64,000 nucleotides of DNA. Origin: Campylobacter jejuni (lineage in GTDB: Bacteria; Campylobacterota; Campylobacteria; Campylobacterales; Campylobacteraceae). The DNA lies in the NCBI GenBank assembly GCA_014305285.1, contig JACRSG010000001.1, forward strand, positions 310,001 through 374,000, written 5' to 3'. Below are positions 47,102-54,707 of this stretch, piece after piece (within the stretch, counting starts at the first letter, position 1; each line of letters starts with the position of its first letter). Made by a program: the position numbers and the translations under genes. The notes under the pieces were generated by a model. That model saw nothing but the letters and a program-made list of their open reading frames with translations. It searched no databases and had not been told where the DNA came from.

Positions 47102-49165
47102 ATGATTGAGGAAATTTTAAAAGATAGTGATTACAAGCTAGATCTATTTAGTAAAAAAGCTATTGCTGAATTGGAAACTAAAATTATAGCTAAAACAAAC
47201 AAAAATAACCAAATTATATACTATACTAATTGCCTTATCCGCGATAAAGAAATTAAACTTACGCCAGAAGAAATTGTGCGTCAGCTTTATATCGATAAGC
47301 TTTTAAATGAATATAACTATCCTAAAGATATGATAAAAATTGAATTTGGTGTGCATTTTGGACGCGAAGTAAAAAGGGCTGATATTGTGATAATGGATAA
47401 AATCCAAATCACAGTCCCATACATCATTATAGAAGTAAAAAAGCCAAAGTTGAAAGATGGTAAAGAACAATTAAAAAGTTATTGTAATGCTACAGGTGCA
47501 ACTATGGCTGTGTGGTGCAATGGTAAAGAAATTAGCTATTATCATAGAAAAGATCCAAATTATTTTGAATCTATTCCAAATATTCCTGCATCAAACCAGA
47601 CATTACCAGATCTGTTGAAAGTAAAATTTACCTTTGATGATTTGATTAAAGAAGATATTTTAAAAAGTCAAAAGCGAAGTTTAAAGAATTTAGTTACAGA
47701 AATGGAAGATGAGGTGTTGGCAAATGCTGGAGTTGATGTATTTGAAGAATGTTTTAAGCTTATATTTATAAAACTTTTTGATGAGCTAGAGGGTGCAAGA
47801 GATAGAACAAAGAGCTTAGAGTTTAGAAATTATGGAGAGTCTGATTCTGAACTTAAGCAAAAAATAGAAAAACTCTTTGATAAAGCAAAGAAAAAATGGG
47901 AAGGTGTATTTAGTAATGATGAGAAAATTAAACTTTCCCCTTCGCACCTAAGTGTATGTGTATCATCATTGCAAAATGTAAAGTTATTTAACTCAAATTT
48001 AGAAGTGATTGATGATGCTTTTGAATATCTAGTGAATAAATCCTCAAAAGGTGAAAAAGGGCAATATTTTACTCCGCGTTATGTAATAGATATGTGTGTA
48101 AAAATGCTAAATCCCAAAAAAGATGAAAGTATGATAGATACTGCAAGTGGAAGTTGTGGATTTCCGATACATACTTGTTTTTATGTGTGGCGTTCAATTT
48201 ATAAAGAAAGAGGCATAGAAGCAAGTCATCTCTTTACAGCCCAAGAAAAGATTTCTGAGTGTCAAGATTATGTAAAAGAAAAAGTGTTTGGTATAGATTT
48301 TGATGAAAAGAGTGTGCGCGTATCAAAAATGCTTAATCTAATTGCAGGTGATGGGCATACAAATGTTTTGTATTTAAATTCCATTGACTTTGATAGATGG
48401 GATGAGTGGGTAAAAGATGATGAAGATTGGCAAGATGTGTATTTTGAAGGTTTTAAACGCTTAAAAAATTTAAGAGCAACTAAAAATCAAAATAGGGATT
48501 TTAATTTTGATGTTTTAATGGCAAATCCGCCTTTTGCAGGAGATATAAAAGAGAGTAGAATTTTAGCTAGATATGAGCTAGGCAAAAAAGAAAATGGCAA
48601 ACCTCAAAGTAAGGTAGGAAGAGATATTTTATTTATCGAACGAAATTTAGATATGTTAAAGCTTGGTGGTAGAATGGCTATTGTATTACCACAAGGGCGT
48701 TTTAATAATTCAAGCGATAAATATATAAGAGAATTTATCGCACAAAAAGCTAGAATCTTAGCGGTTGTAGGACTTCATGGAAATGTCTTTAAACCACACA
48801 CGGGGACAAAAACAAGTGTTTTATTTTTACAAAAATGGGATGATAAATTATGTCCAAAGTGTGAGAACTATAATATCTTCTTTGCTACTATGAATGAGCC
48901 TAGCAAAGATAATTCAGGCGAAAAGATTTATTACCCACTTTTAGATTCTCATGATCATTTAGTAGTAAAACATGATTTATTTCATCCGCATTTAGAAGGA
49001 GATGAGCCTATAAAACAAAAAGATGAAAGCCAAGAAGAGTTTGACAAAAGAATACAAGAATATAGATTAAATGTAGAAAAATATAAAGACTTGCAAAAAG
49101 ATGGCATAGCTGAAGCTTTTATTGAATTTGCAAAAGCAGAAAATTTGAGTTTTTGGAAAGAATAA
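47102..49165 (+). CDS. BcgI-like nuclease-methylase fusion subunit (Type IIB/IIG R-M)
   Basis: A 687-residue chain joining a nuclease to an N6-adenine methylase. The N-terminal domain resembles the nuclease part of HsdR: D94, E111-V-K113 and the following QLKSY (Q123, Y127). Unlike HsdR it has no helicase motor. The methylase half carries GEKGQYFTPRYVID near 322, motif I DTASGSCGF near 347 and motif IV NPPF near 475. Together with the separate specificity subunit at 50524 this is the layout of BcgI, which cuts on both sides of a bipartite target. Spacing to the DUF3800 gene is four bases. No true HsdR is present in the window, so a classical Type I system is unlikely. Confidence 0.85.
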   Translation: MIEEILKDSDYKLDLFSKKAIAELETKIIAKTNKNNQIIYYTNCLIRDKEIKLTPEEIVRQLYIDKLLNEYNYPKDMIKIEFGVHFGREVKRADIVIMDKIQITVPYIIIEVKKPKLKDGKEQLKSYCNATGATMAVWCNGKEISYYHRKDPNYFESIPNIPASNQTLPDLLKVKFTFDDLIKEDILKSQKRSLKNLVTEMEDEVLANAGVDVFEECFKLIFIKLFDELEGARDRTKSLEFRNYGESDSELKQKIEKLFDKAKKKWEGVFSNDEKIKLSPSHLSVCVSSLQNVKLFNSNLEVIDDAFEYLVNKSSKGEKGQYFTPRYVIDMCVKMLNPKKDESMIDTASGSCGFPIHTCFYVWRSIYKERGIEASHLFTAQEKISECQDYVKEKVFGIDFDEKSVRVSKMLNLIAGDGHTNVLYLNSIDFDRWDEWVKDDEDWQDVYFEGFKRLKNLRATKNQNRDFNFDVLMANPPFAGDIKESRILARYELGKKENGKPQSKVGRDILFIERNLDMLKLGGRMAIVLPQGRFNNSSDKYIREFIAQKARILAVVGLHGNVFKPHTGTKTSVLFLQKWDDKLCPKCENYNIFFATMNEPSKDNSGEKIYYPLLDSHDHLVVKHDLFHPHLEGDEPIKQKDESQEEFDKRIQEYRLNVEKYKDLQKDGIAEAFIEFAKAENLSFWKE

Positions 49166-49169
49166 GTGA

Positions 49170-49895
49170 ATGGATAATATGAAAGAATTTAAAATTTTTT
49201 GCGATGAAAGCAATCATTTATCCTACAAAGATAATCCAACTTTGTGTTCAAAGGTTATGGTATTAGGAGCGCTTAAAGTTCCATCATCTGAAATTATTAA
49301 AATTAATAAAACAATTAAATATTTAAAGCATAAATATAAATATAATAAAGAAATTAAATGGACAAAACTAAATTTAAGTCAAAAAGGTTTTTATGATGAA
49401 TTATTAGAATTCTTTTTTTCTTCTGTATATATGTGGTTTAAAGCTGTATTAATTCCAAATAAAACCATTCTACAACATGATATTTACAATCAAGGAGATC
49501 ATGATTTATTTTATTATAAAATGTATTATCAAGCATTGCATAATTTAATAGATATTGATACAAAAATAAAAATATATCTTGATTATAAAGATACGAAGAG
49601 TGGAGATAAAATAAAAGGATTGGAAAAAGTTTTGTTTAATAAATTTAAACAATCAGTAAATATAAAAATTTTTACAATTCAATCACATGAATCAAATATT
49701 GTTCAACTTGTGGATTTGTTAATAGGTGCTATTTCATACAAAGCAAGAAATGATATAGAGCATGTAAGCGAAATAAAAAATTATATTATAAATAAAATTG
49801 AAACATTGGCAAATATTGAATTGGATGCAGGAACGCCACCTTGGGAAAATAAATTTAATATTTTTAGGATTCAATTGAGTAAAGGTGAACAATAA
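49170..49895 (+). CDS. DUF3800-domain protein
   Basis: A 241-residue protein of the DUF3800 family, common in mobile and defence loci but without established biochemistry. Characteristic parts: the N-terminal FKIFCDESNHLSYKDN acidic patch (D, E), KEIKWTKLN near residue 72, IYLDYKDTKSGDKIKGLEKVL (in part) near 141, and the C-terminal ESNIVQLVDLLIGAISYKAR (in part) near 171. The conserved acidic residues suggest a metal-dependent nuclease, which is an inference. Start codons at 49170 or 49179 are both possible. Its stop shares one base with the next gene (TAATG), so the two are coupled. The region looks more AT-rich than its neighbours. Confidence 0.8.
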   Translation: MDNMKEFKIFCDESNHLSYKDNPTLCSKVMVLGALKVPSSEIIKINKTIKYLKHKYKYNKEIKWTKLNLSQKGFYDELLEFFFSSVYMWFKAVLIPNKTILQHDIYNQGDHDLFYYKMYYQALHNLIDIDTKIKIYLDYKDTKSGDKIKGLEKVLFNKFKQSVNIKIFTIQSHESNIVQLVDLLIGAISYKARNDIEHVSEIKNYIINKIETLANIELDAGTPPWENKFNIFRIQLSKGEQ

Positions 49896-50398
49896 TGTAT
49901 CACCTCTTGGATTTTAGCACTTGTAAATGTGAAAATGAAAAATTTGACTTAGCTTATAAAATTTTCAAACAAGACTTTATTGAGGTTCTATTGTATTTAG
50001 CAGGTTGTATTTATATAGATCCGCAATCACATAAGAAGCATAAGGGGAAAGAAAAGATATTTTGGCATATCACAACACGAGAAAACAAACAAAATAAAAC
50101 AAGGGAGTTTGATAGCCAAAGAGCTTGCAGAATAAATTGGATTAAACAAATTATTATCAATCATACTCATCCCGAAATTAAAGCTTTTTATTATAAAGAG
50201 AAACGGGCAATCCGTTTTTATTTGTGGTTACATAACCATAATTTTATAGTTATTTTACAAAAGCTAGGCAGAAGTAGTTCATTTTTAGTGACAAGTTTCT
50301 ACATAGATAAAGGATATAATAAAAATATTTATGAAAAAAGATATAGAAATTATATAAACGGAAATGATATAGAGCTAAAGAATTGCGAATGGTTTTAG
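49895..50398 (+). CDS. Putative BECR-type (phage-barnase-like) ribonuclease domain protein
   Basis: A 167-residue basic protein. I recognise no named family with certainty. The pattern FWHITTRE (H58), then REFDSQRACRINWIKQII (R76, R79, in part), YLWLHNHNFIVILQKLG near 113 and FLVTSFYIDKGYNK near 130, ending in a KNIYEKRYRNY tail, resembles small BECR-fold RNases (barnase, EndoU, ColE5, RelE) found in phage and toxin loci. If so, H58 and nearby Arg residues could be catalytic. The ATG overlaps the DUF3800 stop and AAAGGTGAA precedes it. The protein sits inside the R-M cassette with no visible antitoxin other than the DUF3800 protein. Alternatives: a DNA-binding or structural protein. Confidence 0.5.
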   Translation: MYHLLDFSTCKCENEKFDLAYKIFKQDFIEVLLYLAGCIYIDPQSHKKHKGKEKIFWHITTRENKQNKTREFDSQRACRINWIKQIIINHTHPEIKAFYYKEKRAIRFYLWLHNHNFIVILQKLGRSSSFLVTSFYIDKGYNKNIYEKRYRNYINGNDIELKNCEWF

Positions 50399-50523
50399 GG
50401 GTTTGGTGCAGATTTAGGCATCTGCAAGAAGCATAAAAGCTAGCCATCTCTTTCTACCACCGGTAGTTGAGCTTTATAATTATAAATATTTTTTACTTAG
50501 ATTGAAATAAAAAAAGGAATAAA
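50399..50523. other. Structured intergenic region before the specificity gene
   Basis: A 125-base gap, the largest inside the R-M cassette. It holds a perfect six-base stem-loop (GCAGAT 50408-50413, ATCTGC 50420-50425) and a short CTACC/GGTAG hairpin (50454-50458, 50462-50466) nested in a wider AAAGCT/AGCTTT pair (50436-50441, 50470-50475). In one forward frame a stretch ending at a TAA (reading SHLFLPPVVELYNYKY) looks like a decayed coding remnant. It could be a small RNA, a leader of the specificity gene, or a scar of a lost gene. An AAAAAAAGGAAT ribosome site lies at its end. Confidence 0.4.
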
Positions 50524-51975
50524 ATGAATCTAAACCAAACTTTGCAGGAAAAATATCCACATTTAGAAGTAAGTGTATTAAAACTTAGTGAAGCTCAAAA
50601 GGATAATGAGAGTAAAAGAATAGATTCTGAATACTTTAAGAAGGAGTATTTGGAGAATGAAGCAATTATTAAAATAAAAGATAATTATGCTTTTTTAGAA
50701 AATTTCATTGTAAAAATGACAGGCGGTGCTACCCCACTTGGAGCAGATTATCCAGACAAGGGTATTCCATTTTTAAGAGTGCAAAATATTATGCGAAATT
50801 ATTTTAATGTCGAAGATATTGTCTATATATCGCAACAAGATGATGAATATTTAAAAAGAAGTCGTTTGAAATTCAATGATGTTCTTTTGACAATAACTGG
50901 GATTTCTTATGGAAAATCAGCGGTTGTAGAAAGAGACTTGGTTGGAGCAAATATTAATCAGCATTCTGTAAAAATTGAAGTAAAGAATATAAATCCATAT
51001 TTTCTATCTACTTTTTTAAATTCTAAATTTGGAAAATTGCAATCCGATAAAAAAATTACAGGAGTAACAAGACCAGCATTAGATTATCAATCCATTAAGA
51101 AGTTTCTTATTCCTATTTTCCCTATGGAATTTCAGTTAGAAATTCAAAATTTGGTAAAAGATTCTCATAAGGCATTAGAAGAAAGTAAGGAGTTATATAA
51201 AAAAGCAGAGGAAACTTTATACCTTGAGTTAGGACTTGATCCAAAGAATCCATTGCAAAGTTTGCTAGATTCTAAAACAAATAATCCTACAAACTCACCA
51301 AATATCTCTATACACACATTAAAAGAATCTTTTCTAAAAACAGGGCGATTGGATAGTGAGTATTATCAAAAGAAATATGAAATAAATGAGAAAATTATAA
51401 TAAATAAGAAATATACTGTATTAGATAATTTGGTAAGTATCACAAAGTCAATAGAGCCGGGTTCGAATTTATATAAAAATAAAGGAATACCTTTTATAAG
51501 AGTTGCAAATTTGACACAATATGGGTTAAGTGAAGCTGATGTTTTTTTAGATGAAAAAGATTTTTTTCCGCAATATTTACAAATTTTATATCCGAAAAAA
51601 GATACTATTTTATTTAGTAAAGATGGGAGTGTCGGTGTTGCGTATTGTGTAAAAGAAGACAAGGAAGTTATAACTAGTGGTGCTATTTTGCATTTAAATA
51701 TAAAAGATAAAGAAAATATTTTACCTGAGTATCTAACATTGTTTTTAAATTCTATTTTTGTAAAGCTACAAGCACAAAGAGATTGTGGCGGATCTATCAT
51801 ATCTCATTGGAGGATTGAAGATATTAAAAAGGTTTTAGTGGCGATACTTGATATTAAAACCCAAGAAAAAATTGCAAAATATATACAAGAAAGCTTTAAT
51901 TTAAGGAAAAAATCTAAACAATTATTAGATAATGCAAAAATTAAAGTAGAAGAGCAAATACAAGGAAAAGTATGA
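50524..51975 (+). CDS. Specificity (S) subunit of the BcgI-like R-M system
   Basis: A 483-residue Type I-like specificity subunit with two target-recognition domains in tandem. Each half starts with the same phrase: RIDSEYFKKEY near residue 32 and RLDSEYYQKKY near 278, followed by a variable region (for example GGATPLGADYPDKG-IPFLRV near 67 and KNKGIPFIRV near 319) and a conserved coiled-coil spacer (KALEESKELYKKAEE near 215). This two-fold symmetry implies an asymmetric bipartite DNA target. It would direct the nuclease-methylase fusion encoded at 47102. Its final TGA overlaps the ATG of thiS (ATGA), so the cassette is translationally joined to the thiamine operon. Confidence 0.88.
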   Translation: MNLNQTLQEKYPHLEVSVLKLSEAQKDNESKRIDSEYFKKEYLENEAIIKIKDNYAFLENFIVKMTGGATPLGADYPDKGIPFLRVQNIMRNYFNVEDIVYISQQDDEYLKRSRLKFNDVLLTITGISYGKSAVVERDLVGANINQHSVKIEVKNINPYFLSTFLNSKFGKLQSDKKITGVTRPALDYQSIKKFLIPIFPMEFQLEIQNLVKDSHKALEESKELYKKAEETLYLELGLDPKNPLQSLLDSKTNNPTNSPNISIHTLKESFLKTGRLDSEYYQKKYEINEKIIINKKYTVLDNLVSITKSIEPGSNLYKNKGIPFIRVANLTQYGLSEADVFLDEKDFFPQYLQILYPKKDTILFSKDGSVGVAYCVKEDKEVITSGAILHLNIKDKENILPEYLTLFLNSIFVKLQAQRDCGGSIISHWRIEDIKKVLVAILDIKTQEKIAKYIQESFNLRKKSKQLLDNAKIKVEEQIQGKV

Positions 51976-52163
51976 TTATCAACGGAGAAAAACTCGATTT
52001 TAAAGAGCTTAAATTTATGGATTTTATCAAAGAAAAAGGATTAAAAACCGAATTTATCGCCTTAGAATTAAATGGAGAGATTATACCTAAGAGTGAATTT
52101 GAAAATTTGGTTTTAAAAGAAAATGATAAAGCTGAAATCGTAAGCTTTGTAGGGGGTGGATGA
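51972..52163 (+). CDS. thiS: ThiS, sulfur-carrier protein
   Basis: ThiS carries sulfur as a C-terminal thiocarboxylate for thiazole formation. The 63-residue ubiquitin-like protein starts MIINGEKLDF and ends VSFVGGG, giving the required terminal Gly-Gly. Its ATG lies in the stop of the R-M specificity gene, and the AAGGAAAAG ribosome site lies in that gene's last codons. It overlaps thiF by four bases. In the usual C. jejuni layout it follows dapE; here the 4.9-kb R-M cassette separates them. Confidence 0.93.
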   Translation: MIINGEKLDFKELKFMDFIKEKGLKTEFIALELNGEIIPKSEFENLVLKENDKAEIVSFVGGG

Positions 52164-52963
52164 TGAGAGTGAAATTTAATGGCAAAGAACTTGATACAGA
52201 CTTTAAAACAAGCTTGGAATTTTTTGAAAATACCAGTAAAAATGAAAATGATGTTTGGATTATCAATGGTTTTGCAACAAAAGAAAATATTGCTTTAAAG
52301 GAAGGTGATGAGCTTTTTTGTATAGAAAGAAACACTTTGCCTCCAAAAGATGCCCTTGATGCTATGATGAGATCACGTCATACTCCAAAACTTCATGATA
52401 AACTTAAAAAAGCAAGCGTGGCGGTGTGTGGTTTGGGCGGACTTGGATCGCATATTGCTATAAATTTGGCAAGAAGTGGAGTGGGGTATTTAAAGCTTAT
52501 TGATTTTGATGTGATTGAGCCAAGCAATTTGAATCGTCAAGCTTACCGTGTGAGTGATTTGGGTAAATTTAAAACCCAAGCTTTAAAAGAACAAATTAGC
52601 GAGATCAACCCTTATATCAGCGTTGAAATTTGTACTTTAAAAATCGATGAAAATAATTTAAAGTTTTTATTTAAAGACATAGATGTAGTTTGCGAGGCTT
52701 TTGATAGTGCTAGTGCAAAAGCTATGGTAGCACAAAATTTTCATAGATTTTATAAGGATGGTATTTTAATCTGTGCTTCAGGGCTTGCAGGCTATGGCGA
52801 TAGCAATAGCATACAAACAAGAAAAATTGCTAAAAATTTCTATGTATGTGGGGATTTGGTAAATGGTGCTAAGATAGGAAATGGACTCATGGCACCACGA
52901 GTAAATATTTGTGCAGGACATCAAAGCAATCTTGTTTTAGAGCTTTTAGCAAATAAGGAGTAA
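52160..52963 (+). CDS. thiF: ThiF, ThiS adenylyltransferase (family 2, with ThiS-like N-domain)
   Basis: ThiF adenylates the ThiS C-terminus so that sulfur can be added. The E1-type Rossmann motif is [12 protein letters not shown] (residues ~88-99) with the ATP-binding NLNRQAYR near 122 and the [10 protein letters not shown] loop near 203. The first ~65 residues ([12 protein letters not shown] ... [20 protein letters not shown]) look like a second ubiquitin-like ThiS domain, a layout known in the short ThiF family of Campylobacterota and Clostridia. Translation may begin at 52160 (ATGA overlap) or 52163. At 267 residues it is full length for this family. Confidence 0.93.
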   Translation: MMRVKFNGKELDTDFKTSLEFFENTSKNENDVWIINGFATKENIALKEGDELFCIERNTLPPKDALDAMMRSRHTPKLHDKLKKASVAVCGLGGLGSHIAINLARSGVGYLKLIDFDVIEPSNLNRQAYRVSDLGKFKTQALKEQISEINPYISVEICTLKIDENNLKFLFKDIDVVCEAFDSASAKAMVAQNFHRFYKDGILICASGLAGYGDSNSIQTRKIAKNFYVCGDLVNGAKIGNGLMAPRVNICAGHQSNLVLELLANKE

Positions 52964-52965
52964 AA

Positions 52966-53742
52966 ATGCAAGAAAATTTAAAAAACGATAAATTAAAAAT
53001 AGGTAAATATGAATTTGATTCAAGATTTATTTTAGGTTCTGGAAAATACTCTTTAGAGCTTATAAAATCAGCCATAGAAGAAGCTAAAGCGCAAATCATC
53101 ACTCTAGCCTTACGCCGTGCAAATACGGGTGAGATTGCTAATATACTTGATTATATCCCTAAAAATATCACACTTTTACCCAATACTTCAGGTGCAAGAA
53201 ATGCCGATGAAGCCTTACGCATTGCAAGGCTTTCAAAAGAGCTTGGTTGCGGAGAACTTATAAAGATAGAAGTGATAAGCGATAGTAGGTATTTGTTGCC
53301 TGATAATTACGAGAGTATTAAAGCTTGTGAGCTTTTAGCCAAAGAGGGTTTTACACCTTTACCTTATATGCATGCTGATCTTTATGCGGCTAGAGCTATG
53401 CGTGATGCGGGGGCTGCGGCTATCATGCCTTTAGCAGCACCTATTGGGAGCAATAAAGGCTTATGTGCTAAGGAATTTATACAAATTTTGCTTAATGAAA
53501 TTGATTTGCCTATTATCGTGGATGCAGGCATTGGAACCCCTGCACAAGCTTGTGAAGCTATGCAAATGGGAGTAAGTGCGGTGATGATAAATACAGCCAT
53601 AGCTGAAGCTAAAGATATAGCTTTAATGGCTAGAGCTTTTTCTTTGGCGGTCAATGCAGGAAGAGCGGCTTTTTTAGCAGGTTTAGCAAGTGTGAGTGAA
53701 GCTAAAGCAAGTTCTCCATTAACAGGCTTTTTAAGGGATTAA
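52966..53742 (+). CDS. thiG: ThiG, thiazole synthase
   Basis: ThiG condenses 1-deoxyxylulose-5-phosphate, ThiS-bound sulfur and dehydroglycine into the thiazole phosphate ring. Motifs: FILGSGKY near residue 22, LALRRANTG near 48 (the Lys/Arg region of the Schiff base), [14 protein letters not shown] near 71, and phosphate loops [11 protein letters not shown] near 187 and [12 protein letters not shown] near 205. AAGGAG precedes the ATG; 258 residues. Only two bases separate its stop from the GTG start of the C5 methylase, where thiH would normally follow. Confidence 0.97.
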   Translation: MQENLKNDKLKIGKYEFDSRFILGSGKYSLELIKSAIEEAKAQIITLALRRANTGEIANILDYIPKNITLLPNTSGARNADEALRIARLSKELGCGELIKIEVISDSRYLLPDNYESIKACELLAKEGFTPLPYMHADLYAARAMRDAGAAAIMPLAAPIGSNKGLCAKEFIQILLNEIDLPIIVDAGIGTPAQACEAMQMGVSAVMINTAIAEAKDIALMARAFSLAVNAGRAAFLAGLASVSEAKASSPLTGFLRD

Positions 53743-53744
53743 GG

Positions 53745-54707
53745 GTGAAATTTATAGATTTTTGTAGCGGTATTGGCGGTGGGCGACTTGGCTTGGAAAA
53801 AGCAGGATTTACTTGTATAGCTTTTAGCGAGATTGACAAGGCTGCTATAAAAACTTATAAAAGATTGTTTGATACTAAAAATGAACTTGAATTAGGTGAT
53901 TTAACTAAAATTAATCCTGAAATTTTACCTGATTTTGATTTATTAATTAGTGGTTTTCCTTGCCAAAGTTTTAGTATCGTTGGTAAAAGAGAAGGTTTGG
54001 ATAATAAAGAAAAAGGACAGATTATTTTTTATTTAGCAGATATTTTAAAGATAAAGCAACCTAATTTTTTTATACTTGAAAATGTAAAAGGTTTATTAAA
54101 TCACAATAAAGGGCAAACATTTCAAAAAATTTTAGAACTTTTAAAGTCTTTAGATTATGAAGTAAGCACAAAGCTCTTAAATAGTCTTGATTTTTCTTTG
54201 GCTCAAAGCAGAGAAAGGGTTTATTTTATAGGAATAAAAAAATCTTTAAATAAGATTTTTAAATTTGATTTTAAAGAGAAAAAAAAGCCTAACATAAAAG
54301 ATTTTTTAAATCCTAGCGATGAAAATATTTTAAATAAAAACAAATATGAAACTTTTTTAAGATATTTACAAAATAAATACAATAAAAATCGTTTTTCTTT
54401 AGAAGAATTATTAAAAAATAATTTCTTGATACTAGATACTAGACAAAGTGATTTAAGATGTTATCAAGATAAAATTCCAACACTTAGAAGAGATAGGCAA
54501 GGAATTTTATATGTTTATAATAAAAATTTCTATATCTTAAGCAAAATTGAAGCATTAAAACTTCAAGGTTTTGGAAAAATAAATAATTTAGAAGATAAAA
54601 TAAAAAATATAAAACAAAGCGATATATTAAGACAATGTGGCAATGCAATGAGCGTAAATGTGATAGAAAGTATTGCTAAAAGTTTAAAGGAGCAAATTGA
54701 TGAATAA
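53745..54707 (+). CDS. C5-cytosine DNA methyltransferase (probable GCGC specificity)
   Basis: A 320-residue Type II methyltransferase. Motif I DFCSGIGGGRLGL, motif IV with catalytic Cys73 in GFPCQS, motif VI ENVKG near 120, motif VIII QSRERVYFIG near 155, and motif X CGNAMSVNVIE near 300. The target domain lies at about 190-275. GCGC specificity (methylation of the inner C) is inferred from the adjacent HinP1I-like endonuclease. The start is GTG with AAGG overlapping the thiG stop, and the stop overlaps the endonuclease gene by eight bases. Confidence 0.9.
   Translation: MKFIDFCSGIGGGRLGLEKAGFTCIAFSEIDKAAIKTYKRLFDTKNELELGDLTKINPEILPDFDLLISGFPCQSFSIVGKREGLDNKEKGQIIFYLADILKIKQPNFFILENVKGLLNHNKGQTFQKILELLKSLDYEVSTKLLNSLDFSLAQSRERVYFIGIKKSLNKIFKFDFKEKKKPNIKDFLNPSDENILNKNKYETFLRYLQNKYNKNRFSLEELLKNNFLILDTRQSDLRCYQDKIPTLRRDRQGILYVYNKNFYILSKIEALKLQGFGKINNLEDKIKNIKQSDILRQCGNAMSVNVIESIAKSLKEQIDE

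Noticed and set aside
47102-49165. Classical Type I HsdM with HsdR elsewhere
   Set aside because: The chain carries its own D-E-K nuclease site at residues 94-113 plus QxxxY, and there is no helicase-bearing HsdR in the window, so a BcgI-like fusion fits better.
50250-50447. 65-residue minus-strand frame over the BECR-like gene end and the intergenic region
   Set aside because: Considered as a possible antisense antitoxin; it is Cys/Tyr/Phe-rich, has no ribosome site and mostly mirrors the coding gene. Kept only as part of the unexplained gap.
51972-52163. TPP riboswitch before thiS or thiD
   Set aside because: No CUGAGA-type core or second conserved domain was found, and the junctions leave no leader: thiS overlaps the upstream gene, thiD overlaps the glycosylase gene.
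54697-54699. TTG start for the HinP1I-like endonuclease
   Set aside because: The following ATG at 54700 has the better distance to AAAGG and gives the family N-terminus MNKVELGS.
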